A DNA stretch of 64,000 nucleotides from Petrachloros mirabilis ULC683. Its GTDB lineage: Bacteria > Cyanobacteriota > Cyanobacteriia > Thermosynechococcales > Thermosynechococcaceae. A program made the position numbers and the translations under genes. Of this stretch, positions 33,484-43,575 are shown in pieces; the stretch's first letter is position 1; each line of letters starts with the position of its first letter. The stretch lies in NCBI RefSeq assembly GCF_009939295.1, contig NZ_WVIC01000004.1, positions 62,001 to 126,000 on the forward strand, written 5' to 3'. The notes below the pieces were generated by a model that saw only the letters and a list, made by a program, of their open reading frames with translations, was not told where the DNA came from and did no database searches.

Positions 33484-34380
33484 CTAGTCGTAGACAACCA
33501 CAATGGTAGCGTCGTTGGTGCCTTCAACACCAGCATCCGACTGACTCTGAGCGCCGAAGAAACCCCCTTCTCCAAAAGTACCGATGGCTACAAAGAATTC
33601 GTTAATCCCTCTAGGATTGGCTGCAGCCGTAGAAGAGGCAATATCAGAGTCATAGACAGAGTTATCTGTAATAGCATCATTCGCCGCTGTCGTGAAATGA
33701 GTCGTGGATGCAGAGCTAATGGTGGAGTTGGAGAAGGCACTCCCCGTTCCGTCGGCATTGATGGCCGCACCCACGGTAATGTTGTCATAAAACGCTTGTA
33801 TCTGCCCCGATTGTTCTGGGAGGTCGATCTCTCCAGACGACGTATGTCCCCTACCCCCTGTGGCAGAAACGGTGGCAGCAATATTTGCACCTGCTGGCTC
33901 AGGTACAATTGAAGGCTGGTCGTAGAAAACATTAATATCGATATCCTCTACTCCCAAAACACCCACACTCCTGTACTCTCCGGTCAAGCCAATGGCTACA
34001 GCAAAGCCTGACAGTGGCAAGGAGTTGGCTACAGCGGTGGAGGAGACAATGTTAGAGCGGTGGAAGGATTTAAGACCTCTATTGATAAACCCTCCTACCT
34101 CGTCGATGATACTCTTTTGAAGAGATGTGGAGCTAATGGTGGAGTTGGAAAAGGCACTTCCAGTTCCATCGGCATTGACAGCAGCACCCACGGTAATGTT
34201 ATCAAAGGTTGTACTGAGGTTGGCACTCTGGGAACCCAGATTCAAGCCACCATCTAAAGTCCTTTCGCTACCCGTCGCCGTGACCGTGGCGGCAATGTTT
34301 TGAGCATTTGCAGAATTGACAGCCAAAAGACAAGCTGAGGTGCTGGCTAAAACAGCACTGGCAATGAAGAGTTTATTCAT
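33484..34380 (-). CDS. Exported two-repeat protein, paralogue 2
   Basis: 298 residues with the same signal peptide and the same two-unit architecture as the protein at 31553. The first unit is slightly shorter in its acidic linker, and the second has 'YDQPSIVPEPAGANIAATV' at the junction. 'SAFSNSTISSTSL' and 'SAFSNSTISSAST' appear once per unit. The strongest conservation between paralogues is in the signal peptide, the 'NITVGAA' strands and the C-terminal 'SDAGVEGTNDA' tail. A beta-rich surface or matrix protein is the likeliest reading; function is unknown. Confidence 0.7.
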   Translation of the reverse strand: MNKLFIASAVLASTSACLLAVNSANAQNIAATVTATGSERTLDGGLNLGSQSANLSTTFDNITVGAAVNADGTGSAFSNSTISSTSLQKSIIDEVGGFINRGLKSFHRSNIVSSTAVANSLPLSGFAVAIGLTGEYRSVGVLGVEDIDINVFYDQPSIVPEPAGANIAATVSATGGRGHTSSGEIDLPEQSGQIQAFYDNITVGAAINADGTGSAFSNSTISSASTTHFTTAANDAITDNSVYDSDIASSTAAANPRGINEFFVAIGTFGEGGFFGAQSQSDAGVEGTNDATIVVVYD

Positions 34381-34785
34381 GATTTCAATCCTTGATAGAC
34401 AATTGCCAAGAGTTCTATCGTCTTCTAGGAGTGAAAAAGATTGAAGGATGTATCTTTAATCTCCTCGCCTAGTTACACATAACATAAATTGTCGAAAAAG
34501 CAAAATCGTTAATTATCTTAATGATTAAATTCTAAAATTCTTTGTAAATGTAAGGTTAAATTTTGAATATAGAAGTCATCTGATGGGCTCAAAAATTCCG
34601 TAGGCAAAATCTCCAAAAGTCTTCAAATCAGAACTTTTGAAGGTAGAGAGCTGTAGATGCACGGTGATTTATCTACTGAGTGAGCCACGAAATTTTTCGT
34701 GAACTAACCCGGCAAGTCATTGATTTGTTAAAAGTCAGTAATCCTATATACAAGTCATGAGGGCTTGACAATTGGATTGATAAAA
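34381..34785. other. A/T-rich upstream region of paralogue 2
   Basis: About 400 bases, matching 32486-32830 closely in its first 330 bases. It probably contains the promoter. A/T content is much higher than in flanking genes. No RNA gene is seen. Confidence 0.45.
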
Positions 34786-35163
34786 TTAAGGTTGTTCAGG
34801 TGATTGACTGGATTTAATAATGCCTCGGGTCACATTGCTGCCAAGGGGAACAATAATATTGGCATCATCAATGGGCTGAGAGGAGCTTGCAGCAAAGCTT
34901 CCGAGGAGTTGCCGATGCTCACTGTTTTCTACGAAATATCCAGCGACGGCATCTTGTTGGCCAATGGCGATACCGGTACTAATGCCAAGCAAATTAGCAT
35001 TGGAGTTGACCATGGGATTAGCGTCATACTGAAGCACCACAACCCCAGCAATAGCAGGGCTATTACCTACAGATAACTGATCTGCCAAAGCTAACCCGGG
35101 TTGAAATGTGATACTCCAAGCTGGAATCAAGAAGGCAGCCAGAATAATTTTGGGCAAAGTCAT
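34786..35163 (-). CDS. Small exported protein
   Basis: 125 residues from ATG 35161-35163, preceded by AGGA; the longer frame from 35199 adds 12 hydrophobic residues and is less likely. The signal peptide is 'ILAAFLIPAWSITFQPGLAL', with cleavage after 'LALA'. The mature part is short, uncharged in its centre ('AIAGVVVLQYDANPMV', 'NANLLGISTGIAIGQQ') and ends in a Ser/Gln/Pro-rich tail. No family is recognised. It is the most upstream gene of the exported-protein series and shares their compositional style. Confidence 0.6.
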   Translation of the reverse strand: MTLPKIILAAFLIPAWSITFQPGLALADQLSVGNSPAIAGVVVLQYDANPMVNSNANLLGISTGIAIGQQDAVAGYFVENSEHRQLLGSFAASSSQPIDDANIIVPLGSNVTRGIIKSSQSPEQP

Positions 35164-35199
35164 GACTAGATTCCTAAGCACCAAGAAGCAAAGGGTCAA

Positions 35200-35570
35200 T
35201 CTATCTAATCTCTCTTAGATGTGTTTGTAGACACAAGCCTATAGAGCAGATATTGAACCCTAATCTTTTTGTACTGGCATCCTACAGGATAGTTGTCCGA
35301 CAGATCAAGGCGTTGATTTTTTGATTTTTTGTCTCGCTTTATGAGATAGCTGTATTTGGCATGATTATGCTGAATAACCAAGGAAAAAAAGTTAAACAGC
35401 AGTTTTCATTGGAGAATGCGCCAATTTCATCGGACATAGCCCTAAATTCCTGAAATAGGCATTTGATGCGATGGCAATCCTAAATGAGTTGTGAATAGCG
35501 ACACCCTGCATAACCCCCCGGTTAACGGCGTCCCCCCATTACCAAGCTACGTTGTACGCACATTTCTGGA
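35200..35570. other. Intergenic region upstream of the exported-protein genes
   Basis: 370 A/T-rich bases with no gene. GCATAAC at ~35498 resembles an attC end box but no partner follows before repeat E at 35571. It probably contains the promoter for the small exported protein. Confidence 0.35.
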
Positions 35571-35645
35571 TATAGCGGCTCTCACCTGAGTGAGGTACGG
35601 GGTGTGGGGGTTTCACCCCCACGCAGGGGGCACTGCCCCCTGCAC
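35571..35645 (+). repeat. 107-bp dispersed MITE-like repeat, copy E (truncated)
   Basis: Begins TATAGCGGCTCTCACC and follows the family through the second hairpin (CACTGCCCCCTGCACC), then changes to unrelated sequence at 35646. The right ~35 bases including the inverted end are missing, so a rearrangement occurred inside this copy. It marks the right edge of the accessory island. Confidence 0.88.
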
Positions 35646-35736
35646 CGACGGGATCAAAATAGGGGAGGTTGAGATTCATGGCTGGCACGATGCGCGTAGG
35701 CCAGCTGCAAGACTGAATCGCCTGCTCAACCCGCCA

Positions 35737-38637
35737 CTAAGGCACGTGCGAGAGGCGCTTATATTCCTGAACCATCTGGCTCCAATGGGCAAGCATTGCC
35801 TGTAGATCTTGCTTCCGCACAGGTTTGCTGAGATAGTCGTTCATTCCGGCGGTCAAGCACTGCTCACGATCTTCCTTCATGGCGTTGGCCGTCATGGCAA
35901 TAATGACCGGATACATAAACCGATCGCCGGAGAGAGGATGACCCCCCGAGCTCTGAGATAGATCTAAAGAACCCTGAAAATCAAACCAAACCGTTGAGGT
36001 TTGGCGAATGGCACGGGTGGTCTCTATCCCATCCAGAATCGGCATTTGACAATCCATCAAAATGAGGTCGTAGGGAACTTGCTCCATTAAGGTCAGCACT
36101 TCCTCACCATTGGCTGCGACATCGGCACGATAGCCCAAGTTTGCCAGCAGCTTGAGTGCCACTTTTTGATTCACAAGGTTGTCCTCAGCCAGCAAAATAT
36201 TGAGTGATGACACTGGCACGGAAGGGGGGACTTCGACACTGCCTGAGGACTCGGGACAGGGAAAGGCAATCGTGGGAGGGGGTGGCTCTGGGGCGAGTCG
36301 ATCAAGGACATCAACAATGGTGTCGAGGAGTCGAGAGGGGCGAATGGGTTTGACCAAATAGGCTGCAAAGCCACTGGTTAATGCGCGTTGGGTTTCACCT
36401 CGCTGCTGGGTTGAAGTCAGCATAATCAACGGCAGATTTTGGAAGTCTGGATCGGCTTTAATCTGCTGCCCAAGGGTAAGACCATTCACTTTTGGCATTT
36501 GCATATCGACAAGCACCAAGTCGTAAGGCTGCCCCTGATCTTGCCCTTGGCGGAGAAGGCTCCAGGCAACAGCAGCCCCCTCTGCCTCGTCAACGTACAT
36601 TCCCCACTTGAGGGCTTGATATCGCACAACTTTGCGATTGGTGGCGTTGTCGTCCACTACCAGGATGCGACGATTCTGAAGGTGAGATAGGGTGAGGGTT
36701 TTGGCCTGAGGTGGGCTCAGGGCTTTGGCAAAGGGCAGCGAAAACCAAAAGGATGTGCCCTCTCCTATGGTGCTATCGACGCCAATTTCGCCTCCCATGA
36801 GGGTTACTAATTGACGGCTTAAGGAGAGGCCCAGACCCGTACCCCCATACTTGCGGGTGGTAGAAGCATCCACCTGGGAGAAAGGTTTGAACAGCTTGCT
36901 GAGTTCGTGGGGAGCGATGCCAATGCCGGTATCTGAAACGACAAAGCGAAGCGTGGTGTCTGTGGGGGTTTCGGTTGTGGCCGAGACGCGCACGATGATT
37001 TCGCCTGCATGGGTAAATTTAATGGCATTTCCGACTAGATTGGTGACGACCTGGCGCAACCGGCCTGCATCTCCTTGCAGGTGGGTGGGGACGTTGGGAT
37101 CAATTAGGGCGGCAATTTCTAGTTGTTTGGCATGGGCTTGAGGGGCAAGCAAATCTAGCACTTCGCTGAGGGTGTTGCTCACGTCAAAGTCCAGCAGATC
37201 TAGCTCCATTTCTCCGGCTTCTAGCTTGGATAGATCCAAGATTTGGTTTAACAGCGAGAGTAGGGCGTCGCCGCTCACCCGGACGGTTTCCACAAAGTCT
37301 CGCTGTTCGCTATTTAGGGGGGTATCCAGCAGTAAGCTGGTCATGCCAATGACCGCATTCATTGGGGTGCGGATTTCGTGGCTCATGTTTGCTAGAAAGG
37401 AGCTTTTGGCGACGGATGCGGCTTCGGCTTGCTGACGAGCTACTTCTAGTGCCTGACGCTGATGGGTTTCTTCGGCTAGGAGTTGGGCTTGAGCGATGGC
37501 AATGGCCATCTGGTTGGCTATGTATTGGAGTAAGTCAATTTCTGCCTGCTGCCACTGACGGGAGTGATGGCACTGGTGCACTGCTAAGAGTCCCCACAGG
37601 GCTTGTCGGGAAAGAATGGGGACGACCAAAGCAGCCTGGACATTTAATGCAGTCCAGAGGTTGCGATCGCAGGGCATCAACGCTTCTGAATTCACATCGG
37701 CCAGGGTCAAGATTTCCCCTTGCTGATACCGGGTCAGACTGTCTTGAAAGTAGGGATTGTGAATTTGTTGTCCGAGTAGGGATGTGCCCTTGGGGCTAAG
37801 GGCTTCGGTTTCAACCAGTCCCGAGCCATCTGACATCAATCGATACACCAGTGCTCGGTCAACCTCAAGCAATTGCTGAATCTCAGTAACCGTTGTCTGC
37901 AAAATTTGTTCCAGTTGCAAGGACTGACGAATTTTGGTGCTGATATCAGCAAAACTCTTTTGTTGTTGATTTTGGCGAATCAGTTTGACTTCAACCTGCT
38001 GGCGTTCACCCATTTCACGCCGCATGAGGCGGTACACCCACACCAAGAGACCCAGACTTAAGAAAACACTGGCAAAAATCACCCACAGCAAAACGTTGGC
38101 GCTCCAGGCAATGTTGACTTGTCGCTGAGTCAATAGGTTTTGCTCTTCAGTGGCCATGCTGGCCATAATGCTGCGAATTCGGTCGAGCTGTTGTTTGCCA
38201 TCCCCAGCCCGAATCCGGTCAGCGGCGGCCTCCCCCCCCTGCTGGATCTGAAGGGTGACAATTTCTTTGCTGAGGTCTAGTCGTCTCTGCACCCAGGGTT
38301 CTAGAATATCCAACTGCTCTTGCTGTCTGGGGTTGTTGGCTGTCAGTAACCGAAGACCTCGCAATTTTGAGTCAATTTTAGCGAGAGCCACATAGTAAGG
38401 ATCCAGATACCGAGCATTGCCTGTGAGCACATAGCCTCGGGGTGCCGACTCTACATCCTTGAGGTTGGACAGAATCGATTCAATTTCCTCTAACACCTTG
38501 TGGGTTTGATTAACGTCCTCGGCACTGCGCAAAAACTGAGTGGTTCTGAGATAAGACGTGTAGCCAACCCCTCCTAGGAGAAGGGCAGCCAACATAAATC
38601 CAATTTGAATTTTGCGCTCAAATGACCACTTCGCCAT
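35737..38637 (-). CDS. Hybrid sensor histidine kinase (CHASE3-GAF-HisKA-HATPase-REC-REC)
   Basis: 966 residues. Domains in order: a membrane helix (~8-28); a periplasmic CHASE3-like helical sensor with '[15 protein letters not shown]'; a second helix (~180-203); a GAF domain (~230-390, '[17 protein letters not shown]'); HisKA with the phospho-His in '[18 protein letters not shown]'; HATPase with '[15 protein letters not shown]' and '[13 protein letters not shown]'; and two receiver domains ('[13 protein letters not shown]...VDMQMP' and '[13 protein letters not shown]...MDCQMP'). Both receivers retain the acidic pair and acceptor Asp. No separate output regulator is adjacent. The stimulus is unknown. 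It sits in the plasma membrane. Confidence 0.95.
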   Translation of the reverse strand: MAKWSFERKIQIGFMLAALLLGGVGYTSYLRTTQFLRSAEDVNQTHKVLEEIESILSNLKDVESAPRGYVLTGNARYLDPYYVALAKIDSKLRGLRLLTANNPRQQEQLDILEPWVQRRLDLSKEIVTLQIQQGGEAAADRIRAGDGKQQLDRIRSIMASMATEEQNLLTQRQVNIAWSANVLLWVIFASVFLSLGLLVWVYRLMRREMGERQQVEVKLIRQNQQQKSFADISTKIRQSLQLEQILQTTVTEIQQLLEVDRALVYRLMSDGSGLVETEALSPKGTSLLGQQIHNPYFQDSLTRYQQGEILTLADVNSEALMPCDRNLWTALNVQAALVVPILSRQALWGLLAVHQCHHSRQWQQAEIDLLQYIANQMAIAIAQAQLLAEETHQRQALEVARQQAEAASVAKSSFLANMSHEIRTPMNAVIGMTSLLLDTPLNSEQRDFVETVRVSGDALLSLLNQILDLSKLEAGEMELDLLDFDVSNTLSEVLDLLAPQAHAKQLEIAALIDPNVPTHLQGDAGRLRQVVTNLVGNAIKFTHAGEIIVRVSATTETPTDTTLRFVVSDTGIGIAPHELSKLFKPFSQVDASTTRKYGGTGLGLSLSRQLVTLMGGEIGVDSTIGEGTSFWFSLPFAKALSPPQAKTLTLSHLQNRRILVVDDNATNRKVVRYQALKWGMYVDEAEGAAVAWSLLRQGQDQGQPYDLVLVDMQMPKVNGLTLGQQIKADPDFQNLPLIMLTSTQQRGETQRALTSGFAAYLVKPIRPSRLLDTIVDVLDRLAPEPPPPTIAFPCPESSGSVEVPPSVPVSSLNILLAEDNLVNQKVALKLLANLGYRADVAANGEEVLTLMEQVPYDLILMDCQMPILDGIETTRAIRQTSTVWFDFQGSLDLSQSSGGHPLSGDRFMYPVIIAMTANAMKEDREQCLTAGMNDYLSKPVRKQDLQAMLAHWSQMVQEYKRLSHVP

Positions 38638-39090
38638 TCTTCGGTTCCTTAGGTGGACGCCTGGATCGCTGCAAGAAAATTGTGGGTTCTAGGCATTATT
38701 AGACACAGGTTATTGGGGTCGCTAGAAGGGGGGCAGGTACAAGGTCTAAGCAACTTCTCAAACAAGCTCTTAGGATCAGATTTCCTGACTTAGTATGCCC
38801 TCACAACCTTGATTGTCGCCTGGTGTAGGCTGTCAATTTTCTAGGGGGTATCCTTCTAGAGAAGCTCAAATCTTGAGGCAATCTTAGCGCGAGTTTTGGA
38901 CTTGGCTTTGGGACTGTCTGGGTTTGTCTCCAGCCAGCTTATAGAATCAGGAGGATAGCGGAGTTGGAGTCAGGGTGGGCAGGGGGTCACTAACATAAAA
39001 ATTAAATCATTCTCACAATTGGTAATACAATGCGTCTGACATGGGCTATTGTCTGCCCTAATTATTGATCACAGGGGAAGTAGAGAAAGC
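38638..39090. other. Divergent intergenic region, kinase / argC
   Basis: About 450 bases between divergent genes. It must hold both promoters, but I cannot place them confidently. 'AATCATTCTCACAATTGGTAATACAATG' (split here) near 39006-39032 contains a TAATACAAT-like -10 candidate for argC. No RNA gene or strong repeat. Confidence 0.35.
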
Positions 39091-40152
39091 ATGGTGGGTT
39101 TGCAGTCGCGCATTCCGGTGGGGGTTGTTGGGGCATCGGGCTATGGGGGGGTACAGTTGGTGCGGCTGCTCATTGAGCATCCCAGTTTGGAGGTGGTCTA
39201 TTTGGGTGGCGATAGCAGTGCTGGACGCTCCTTTGCTGACATTTATCCCCATCTGGCACACTGTGCGAAGTGGATCATAGAGCCCATTGATGTGGATGCG
39301 ATCGCAGCCCGCACCTCAGTCGTCTTCCTGGGGCTGCCCAATGGCTTAGCCTGTGAGATAGCGCCAGCCCTACTAGAGCGAGGGTGTCGGGTTCTAGATC
39401 TCTCTGCTGACTACCGTTTCAGCAACTTAGACATCTACCAAAAGTGGTACGACAAAACCCGCACCGACCAGGCTACCGCAGCCACAGCCGTTTACGGCCT
39501 TCCAGAACTGTACCGAGATCGACTGGTTGATGCTCAACTAGTCGGCTGCCCAGGCTGCTACCCCACCGCTAGCCTCTTGGCACTGGCTCCCCTCCTCAAA
39601 CAAGGGCTGATTGATCCAGATAGTGCCATCATTGATGCCAAGTCAGGAACCTCAGGGGGAGGACGCCAGGGCAAAACCCATTTACTCCTAGCAGAAGCCG
39701 ATAACTCACTGGGTGCCTATGGCGTGGTTCACCATCGCCATACCCCAGAAATCGAGCAAATTTGCGGTGACTTAGCTGGCCATGACGTGATGGTGCAGTT
39801 TACCCCCCACCTAGTGCCCATGCCCCGGGGTATTTTAGCCACCGTCTATGCCACCCTCAGAGACCCAGGACTTGTGCGAGAAGATTTAATCACCATCTAC
39901 AGTGCTTTTTATCGAGCTTCCCCCTGGGTCAAAGTGCTGCCCAAGGGCATCTATCCCCAAACCAAATGGGCCTATGGCACCAATCTCTGTTACATCGGCA
40001 TTGAAGTCGATGAACGCACAGGCCGCGTCATTGTCATGTCCGCCCTCGATAACTTAATGAAAGGGCAGGCCAGCCAAGCCATTCAATGTTTGAACCTGAT
40101 CATGCAGTGGGATGAAACCACCGGACTGCCTCAGTTGCCCTTTTATCCCTAA
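39091..40152 (+). CDS. argC: N-acetyl-gamma-glutamyl-phosphate reductase
   Basis: About 353 residues. ArgC reduces N-acetylglutamyl phosphate with NADPH in arginine synthesis. The NADP-binding start is '[20 protein letters not shown]' and the catalytic Cys is in '[15 protein letters not shown]'; 'SGTSGGGR' and '[15 protein letters not shown]' are also diagnostic. The frame extends back to TTG 39049, but ATG 39091 starts the protein at the usual length. It is cytosolic. The gene is followed after 17 bases by a cardiolipin synthase gene, probably without functional connection. No other arg gene is in the window. Confidence 0.95.
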   Translation: MVGLQSRIPVGVVGASGYGGVQLVRLLIEHPSLEVVYLGGDSSAGRSFADIYPHLAHCAKWIIEPIDVDAIAARTSVVFLGLPNGLACEIAPALLERGCRVLDLSADYRFSNLDIYQKWYDKTRTDQATAATAVYGLPELYRDRLVDAQLVGCPGCYPTASLLALAPLLKQGLIDPDSAIIDAKSGTSGGGRQGKTHLLLAEADNSLGAYGVVHHRHTPEIEQICGDLAGHDVMVQFTPHLVPMPRGILATVYATLRDPGLVREDLITIYSAFYRASPWVKVLPKGIYPQTKWAYGTNLCYIGIEVDERTGRVIVMSALDNLMKGQASQAIQCLNLIMQWDETTGLPQLPFYP

Positions 40153-40169
40153 AGGAACACCCCACCTCC

Positions 40170-41609
40170 ATGTTTTTCTCCCCAGAAGGCTTGACCTTAG
40201 TCAGCGTGATTGTGTTTATCGTGCATAGCCTTGGGGTCTTTAACGCCGCCCATGCCGTCATGACCGTGCGCTCCTCCCAAAGTGCGATCGCCTGGGGACT
40301 CTCTTTGATCACCTTTCCCTGGATTACGCTTCCCCTCTACTGGGTGCTGGGTCGCCGCGAATTTCAGGGATATACCGAAGCCTATCGACGCGCCTATACC
40401 CAATACCAAGACTTGGCGCATCATGCCTACGACGCCATCGTCGCCCATCGGGTCAACCTGCCCCCAAAACTCAACCCCTTGCAACAGCTTGCCTCAGGGC
40501 TTAGCGATTTACCCTTTACCTCCGGCAACGCAGTCCGCTTGCTGATTGACGGCGACGCCACCTACACCGCCATGTTGGCAGCCATCCGCTCTGCACGGCA
40601 CTACATCCTCTTGCAGTCCTATATTATCAACAACGACGAGACCGGCCAAACTTTTCAACAAGCACTCATTCAACAAGCCCAGCAGGGGATTCGCATTTAC
40701 GTCATCTACGATGAAATCGGCTCCCAACGATTGCGTCCAGCCTTCATTCGGACTCTGCGGCGTCATGGCGTGCAAATTACAGCCTTTAAGGCCACCCGAG
40801 GCTGGCGGAACCACCTCCAGCTTAACTTTCGCAACCACCGCAAGATTTTGGTCGTAGACGGCACCCTTGGCTTTGTGGGCGGACTCAATATTGGCGATGA
40901 ATACCTAGGACGCAGCTCCCGCTTTGGTCCCTGGCGCGATACCCATACCCAACTGCAAGGCCCCGCAGTGCTCTGCCTTCAGCTTTCCTTCTTAAAAGAT
41001 TGGTACTGGGCCACTCGTGCCATTCCAGAAACCCATTGGCAAGCCCATCCTGCCCCCGCGAACCAAACCGTTCTGGTCTTTCCCACCGGTTCATCGGATC
41101 CCCTGCCCAGTTGCACCCTATTTTTTGGCACCTTGATTGCCCTAGCACAAAAGCGTCTTTGGATTGCCAGCCCCTACTTTGTGCCCGACGAAGCCACCTT
41201 GGCCGCATTAAAAATTGCCGCCTTGCGGGGCGTTGATGTCCGGATTCTGCTCCCCAACGAAGCCGATCACCTCCTGGTCTACCTGAGTTCATTTTCCTAC
41301 TACACCGAAATGGAAAATGCTGGCATTCAGCTTTATCGCTATAAAACTGGATTTATGCACCAGAAGGTCATTCTCGTCGATGACTGGGTGGCAGGGGTCG
41401 GAACCGTGAATTTAGATAATCGTTCCTTTCACCTCAACTTTGAAGTCAGCACCTTTGTGCTGGATGTCAGTTTTATCAGCCAGGTTGAGATCATGTTTGA
41501 GAACGACTGGACTGCGGCTGTTCAAGTTGACCTCTCGGAGTATGTCCGTCGTCCCTTTTGGTTTCGTTTGGCCGTGCGCGTGGCTCGACTCCTTGCCCCC
41601 TTACAGTAG
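40170..41609 (+). CDS. cls: Cardiolipin synthase (phospholipase D superfamily)
   Basis: 479 residues. Two N-terminal hydrophobic segments ('LVSVIVFIVHSLGVFNAAH' and 'WGLSLITFPWITLPLYWVLG') anchor it to the membrane. Two HKD motifs form the active site: 'NHRKILVVDGTLGFVGGLN' and 'MHQKVILVDDWVAGVGTVN'. Such enzymes condense phosphatidylglycerol with another phospholipid to cardiolipin. Cyanobacterial membranes are generally described as poor in or lacking cardiolipin, so the true product may be a different phosphatidyl transfer. ATG 40170 lies 17 bases after argC. Confidence 0.88.
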   Translation: MFFSPEGLTLVSVIVFIVHSLGVFNAAHAVMTVRSSQSAIAWGLSLITFPWITLPLYWVLGRREFQGYTEAYRRAYTQYQDLAHHAYDAIVAHRVNLPPKLNPLQQLASGLSDLPFTSGNAVRLLIDGDATYTAMLAAIRSARHYILLQSYIINNDETGQTFQQALIQQAQQGIRIYVIYDEIGSQRLRPAFIRTLRRHGVQITAFKATRGWRNHLQLNFRNHRKILVVDGTLGFVGGLNIGDEYLGRSSRFGPWRDTHTQLQGPAVLCLQLSFLKDWYWATRAIPETHWQAHPAPANQTVLVFPTGSSDPLPSCTLFFGTLIALAQKRLWIASPYFVPDEATLAALKIAALRGVDVRILLPNEADHLLVYLSSFSYYTEMENAGIQLYRYKTGFMHQKVILVDDWVAGVGTVNLDNRSFHLNFEVSTFVLDVSFISQVEIMFENDWTAAVQVDLSEYVRRPFWFRLAVRVARLLAPLQ

Positions 41610-41824
41610 TCGTGGTTTGACCTTCCCTAGCTGTTGCCCCACAGATAGTCCTCCAGAAGCTAAAATTTATCGGGTTGCGGCACATCGTGCTGCCCAGCCT
41701 AAGATTCGCAAACTTCTGTGGGGTGTGACAACGTGATAGAGCAATGCAGCCATCTGCTCAGGCCAAATTCACAAAAGTGCCTGGGGAAGCCGCTTCAATC
41801 GGTTGCAGCAGGTCATTTGGGTTA

Positions 41825-43546
41825 ATGGCGAATCTACATTACGCGGTTGGTAGCAGTTGGGTGCTGATCCTTATAGGAGTCATTCCAGCCTCAAGCATGG
41901 CTCAGCCACCCGCTGAACCATCTCCCCTATCCTGGTCGCTGTCTCAGAGGTTGCCAGACCCCTCCGTCGCCGCTGATCTGGAGCTGCTGAGTCCTGAGGC
42001 CGACTTGCTCCGGGTGCCTGAAGCCCCTGACGAAGTAACCGTTGAGCTTACCCAGCCCTTGACACTGCCACAGCTCCTTGAGTTAGCCCAGCGCCATAAC
42101 CGAGATCTGCAAGTGACCGAGCTCCAGTTGCAGCAAAGTCAAGCTGCTCTGCGACAGGCTCAAGCCCTCAACTGGCCCACCCTAGACTGGACCGCCAGTG
42201 TTGATCGCACAGATGCAGCATCGTTTCAGCCCAGTACCCCCTCCATTCAGATTCGTCAGGGGTTGCTAGGCGGAGTTCAGCAACAAGTTCAGCAACAAGT
42301 TCAGCAACAGCGCCAGCAAAGCCAGCAGCAATTTCAGCAGCAGCTTCAGCAAGTTCAGCAACGATTACAGCTCAGTCCCGCTTTGACCCAGCAAGATGGC
42401 GTCACCCAACAGTTGCAGCAGTTACAAATCTCAGCCCCTGCCTTACCCAGCCTCTTATCGGTGTCGCCATTGTCTGCCGCTGGCGCACAGTTGAATCAAA
42501 GCCAGGGTTCAACGGGGGGCAGCGGCAGCAGCTTTAACAGCAGTGTGTCTCTTAACTACGCCATTTTTACCTCAGGCCAGCGTTCAGGCACCATTCAAGC
42601 GGCTGCCGCTCAAGTGCAACAGGCCGAATTTGAAGTGGTGCGTCAATCGCAGCAATTGCGCTTGGATGTCACCAACGACTATTACAACTTGCAGCAAGCA
42701 ACAGCATTGATCCAGGTCGCCGCTTCAGCCGTAGAAAATGCCCAGCAAAGCCTTCAGGACGCTCAAGCTCGCGAGCGCGCTGGTCTGGGAACGCGCTTCG
42801 ATGTGCTACAGGCTCAGGTGCAGTTGGCAAACGCCAATCAGACTTTAACCCAGGCCAACAATTTAGAGGTGGTAGCCCAACGCCAACTTGTGCAACGGCT
42901 GAGTCTAGCACCGACTGTTAGCGTCACGGTTGACGAGCCTGTCACTACTGCCGGAGACTGGCCTCTACCCCTAGAGAACAGTATTGTCTTGGCTCTCCAA
43001 AATCGGGTGGAACTCACACAAGTGCTTTTACAGCGTGAAATTGCCCAACAGCAACGTCGGGTGGCCTTGTCTGCGAACCGCCCTCGACTGCAAGCCTTTG
43101 CCAGCTTCAACCTGTTCGACAATCTGGAAGATCGCTTTTTGGGAGCCTATGGCTACTCCGTGGGGGTTCAGGTTTCCATGAATGTTTTTGATGGAGGGGC
43201 TGCCCGAGCAAGTGCCCGTCAGCAGGAGAATAATATCGCCATTGCCGAAGAGCAGTTTGCTAACTTAAGAAACCAGATTCGCTTCCAGGTTGAGCAAGCT
43301 TACTACAATCTGCAAGCCAGCTTTAGCAACATCGCCACCAGTGCCCAAGCGGTTGAACAAGCTCGTGAGAGTCTGCGTTTAGCGCGTTTGCGGTTCCAGG
43401 CAGGAGTAGGGACGCAGCTAGAAGTGATTCAAGCCCAAAATGAACTGACCCAAGCCGAAGGCAATCAAATTGCCGCCACTTTGAACTATAACCGTGCCCT
43501 GGCAGCCCTGCAACGGGCGACGGGCAATCCAGAACTGATACCTTAG
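41825..43546 (+). CDS. TolC-family outer membrane efflux/secretion protein with a Gln-rich insertion
   Basis: 573 residues from ATG 41825, which opens a signal peptide ('VGSSWVLILIGVIPASSMAQ'). The alternative ATG 41744 would put 27 residues before it. TolC hallmarks: 'LTLPQLLELAQRHNRDLQV' in the N-terminal repeat and 'LEVIQAQNELTQAEGNQIAA' near the C-terminus, giving the alpha-barrel plus beta-barrel. Residues ~150-215 carry a Gln-rich block made of 12-bp repeats (GTTCAGCAACAA) at about 42276-42311. The protein spans the outer membrane and works with an inner-membrane exporter, not encoded nearby. Confidence 0.9.
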   Translation: MANLHYAVGSSWVLILIGVIPASSMAQPPAEPSPLSWSLSQRLPDPSVAADLELLSPEADLLRVPEAPDEVTVELTQPLTLPQLLELAQRHNRDLQVTELQLQQSQAALRQAQALNWPTLDWTASVDRTDAASFQPSTPSIQIRQGLLGGVQQQVQQQVQQQRQQSQQQFQQQLQQVQQRLQLSPALTQQDGVTQQLQQLQISAPALPSLLSVSPLSAAGAQLNQSQGSTGGSGSSFNSSVSLNYAIFTSGQRSGTIQAAAAQVQQAEFEVVRQSQQLRLDVTNDYYNLQQATALIQVAASAVENAQQSLQDAQARERAGLGTRFDVLQAQVQLANANQTLTQANNLEVVAQRQLVQRLSLAPTVSVTVDEPVTTAGDWPLPLENSIVLALQNRVELTQVLLQREIAQQQRRVALSANRPRLQAFASFNLFDNLEDRFLGAYGYSVGVQVSMNVFDGGAARASARQQENNIAIAEEQFANLRNQIRFQVEQAYYNLQASFSNIATSAQAVEQARESLRLARLRFQAGVGTQLEVIQAQNELTQAEGNQIAATLNYNRALAALQRATGNPELIP

Positions 43547-43575
43547 ACCTTGAACCTTCTACTAAGTCCCCGCCT

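Larger units (their letters stand above)
32838..34710. repeat. Tandem duplication, unit 2
   Basis: Second copy of the ~1.9-kb unit. It differs from unit 1 mainly by point changes, small indels in the gene and an inserted or retained DUF559 gene remnant in its spacer (32998-33230). Upstream regions are nearly identical, so both genes should share the same promoter type. Confidence 0.75.

Noticed and set aside
35480-35570. GCATAAC near 35498 as the start of an attC
   Set aside because: No complementary arm or GTTRRRY box before repeat E; the rest may have been lost, but nothing supports it.
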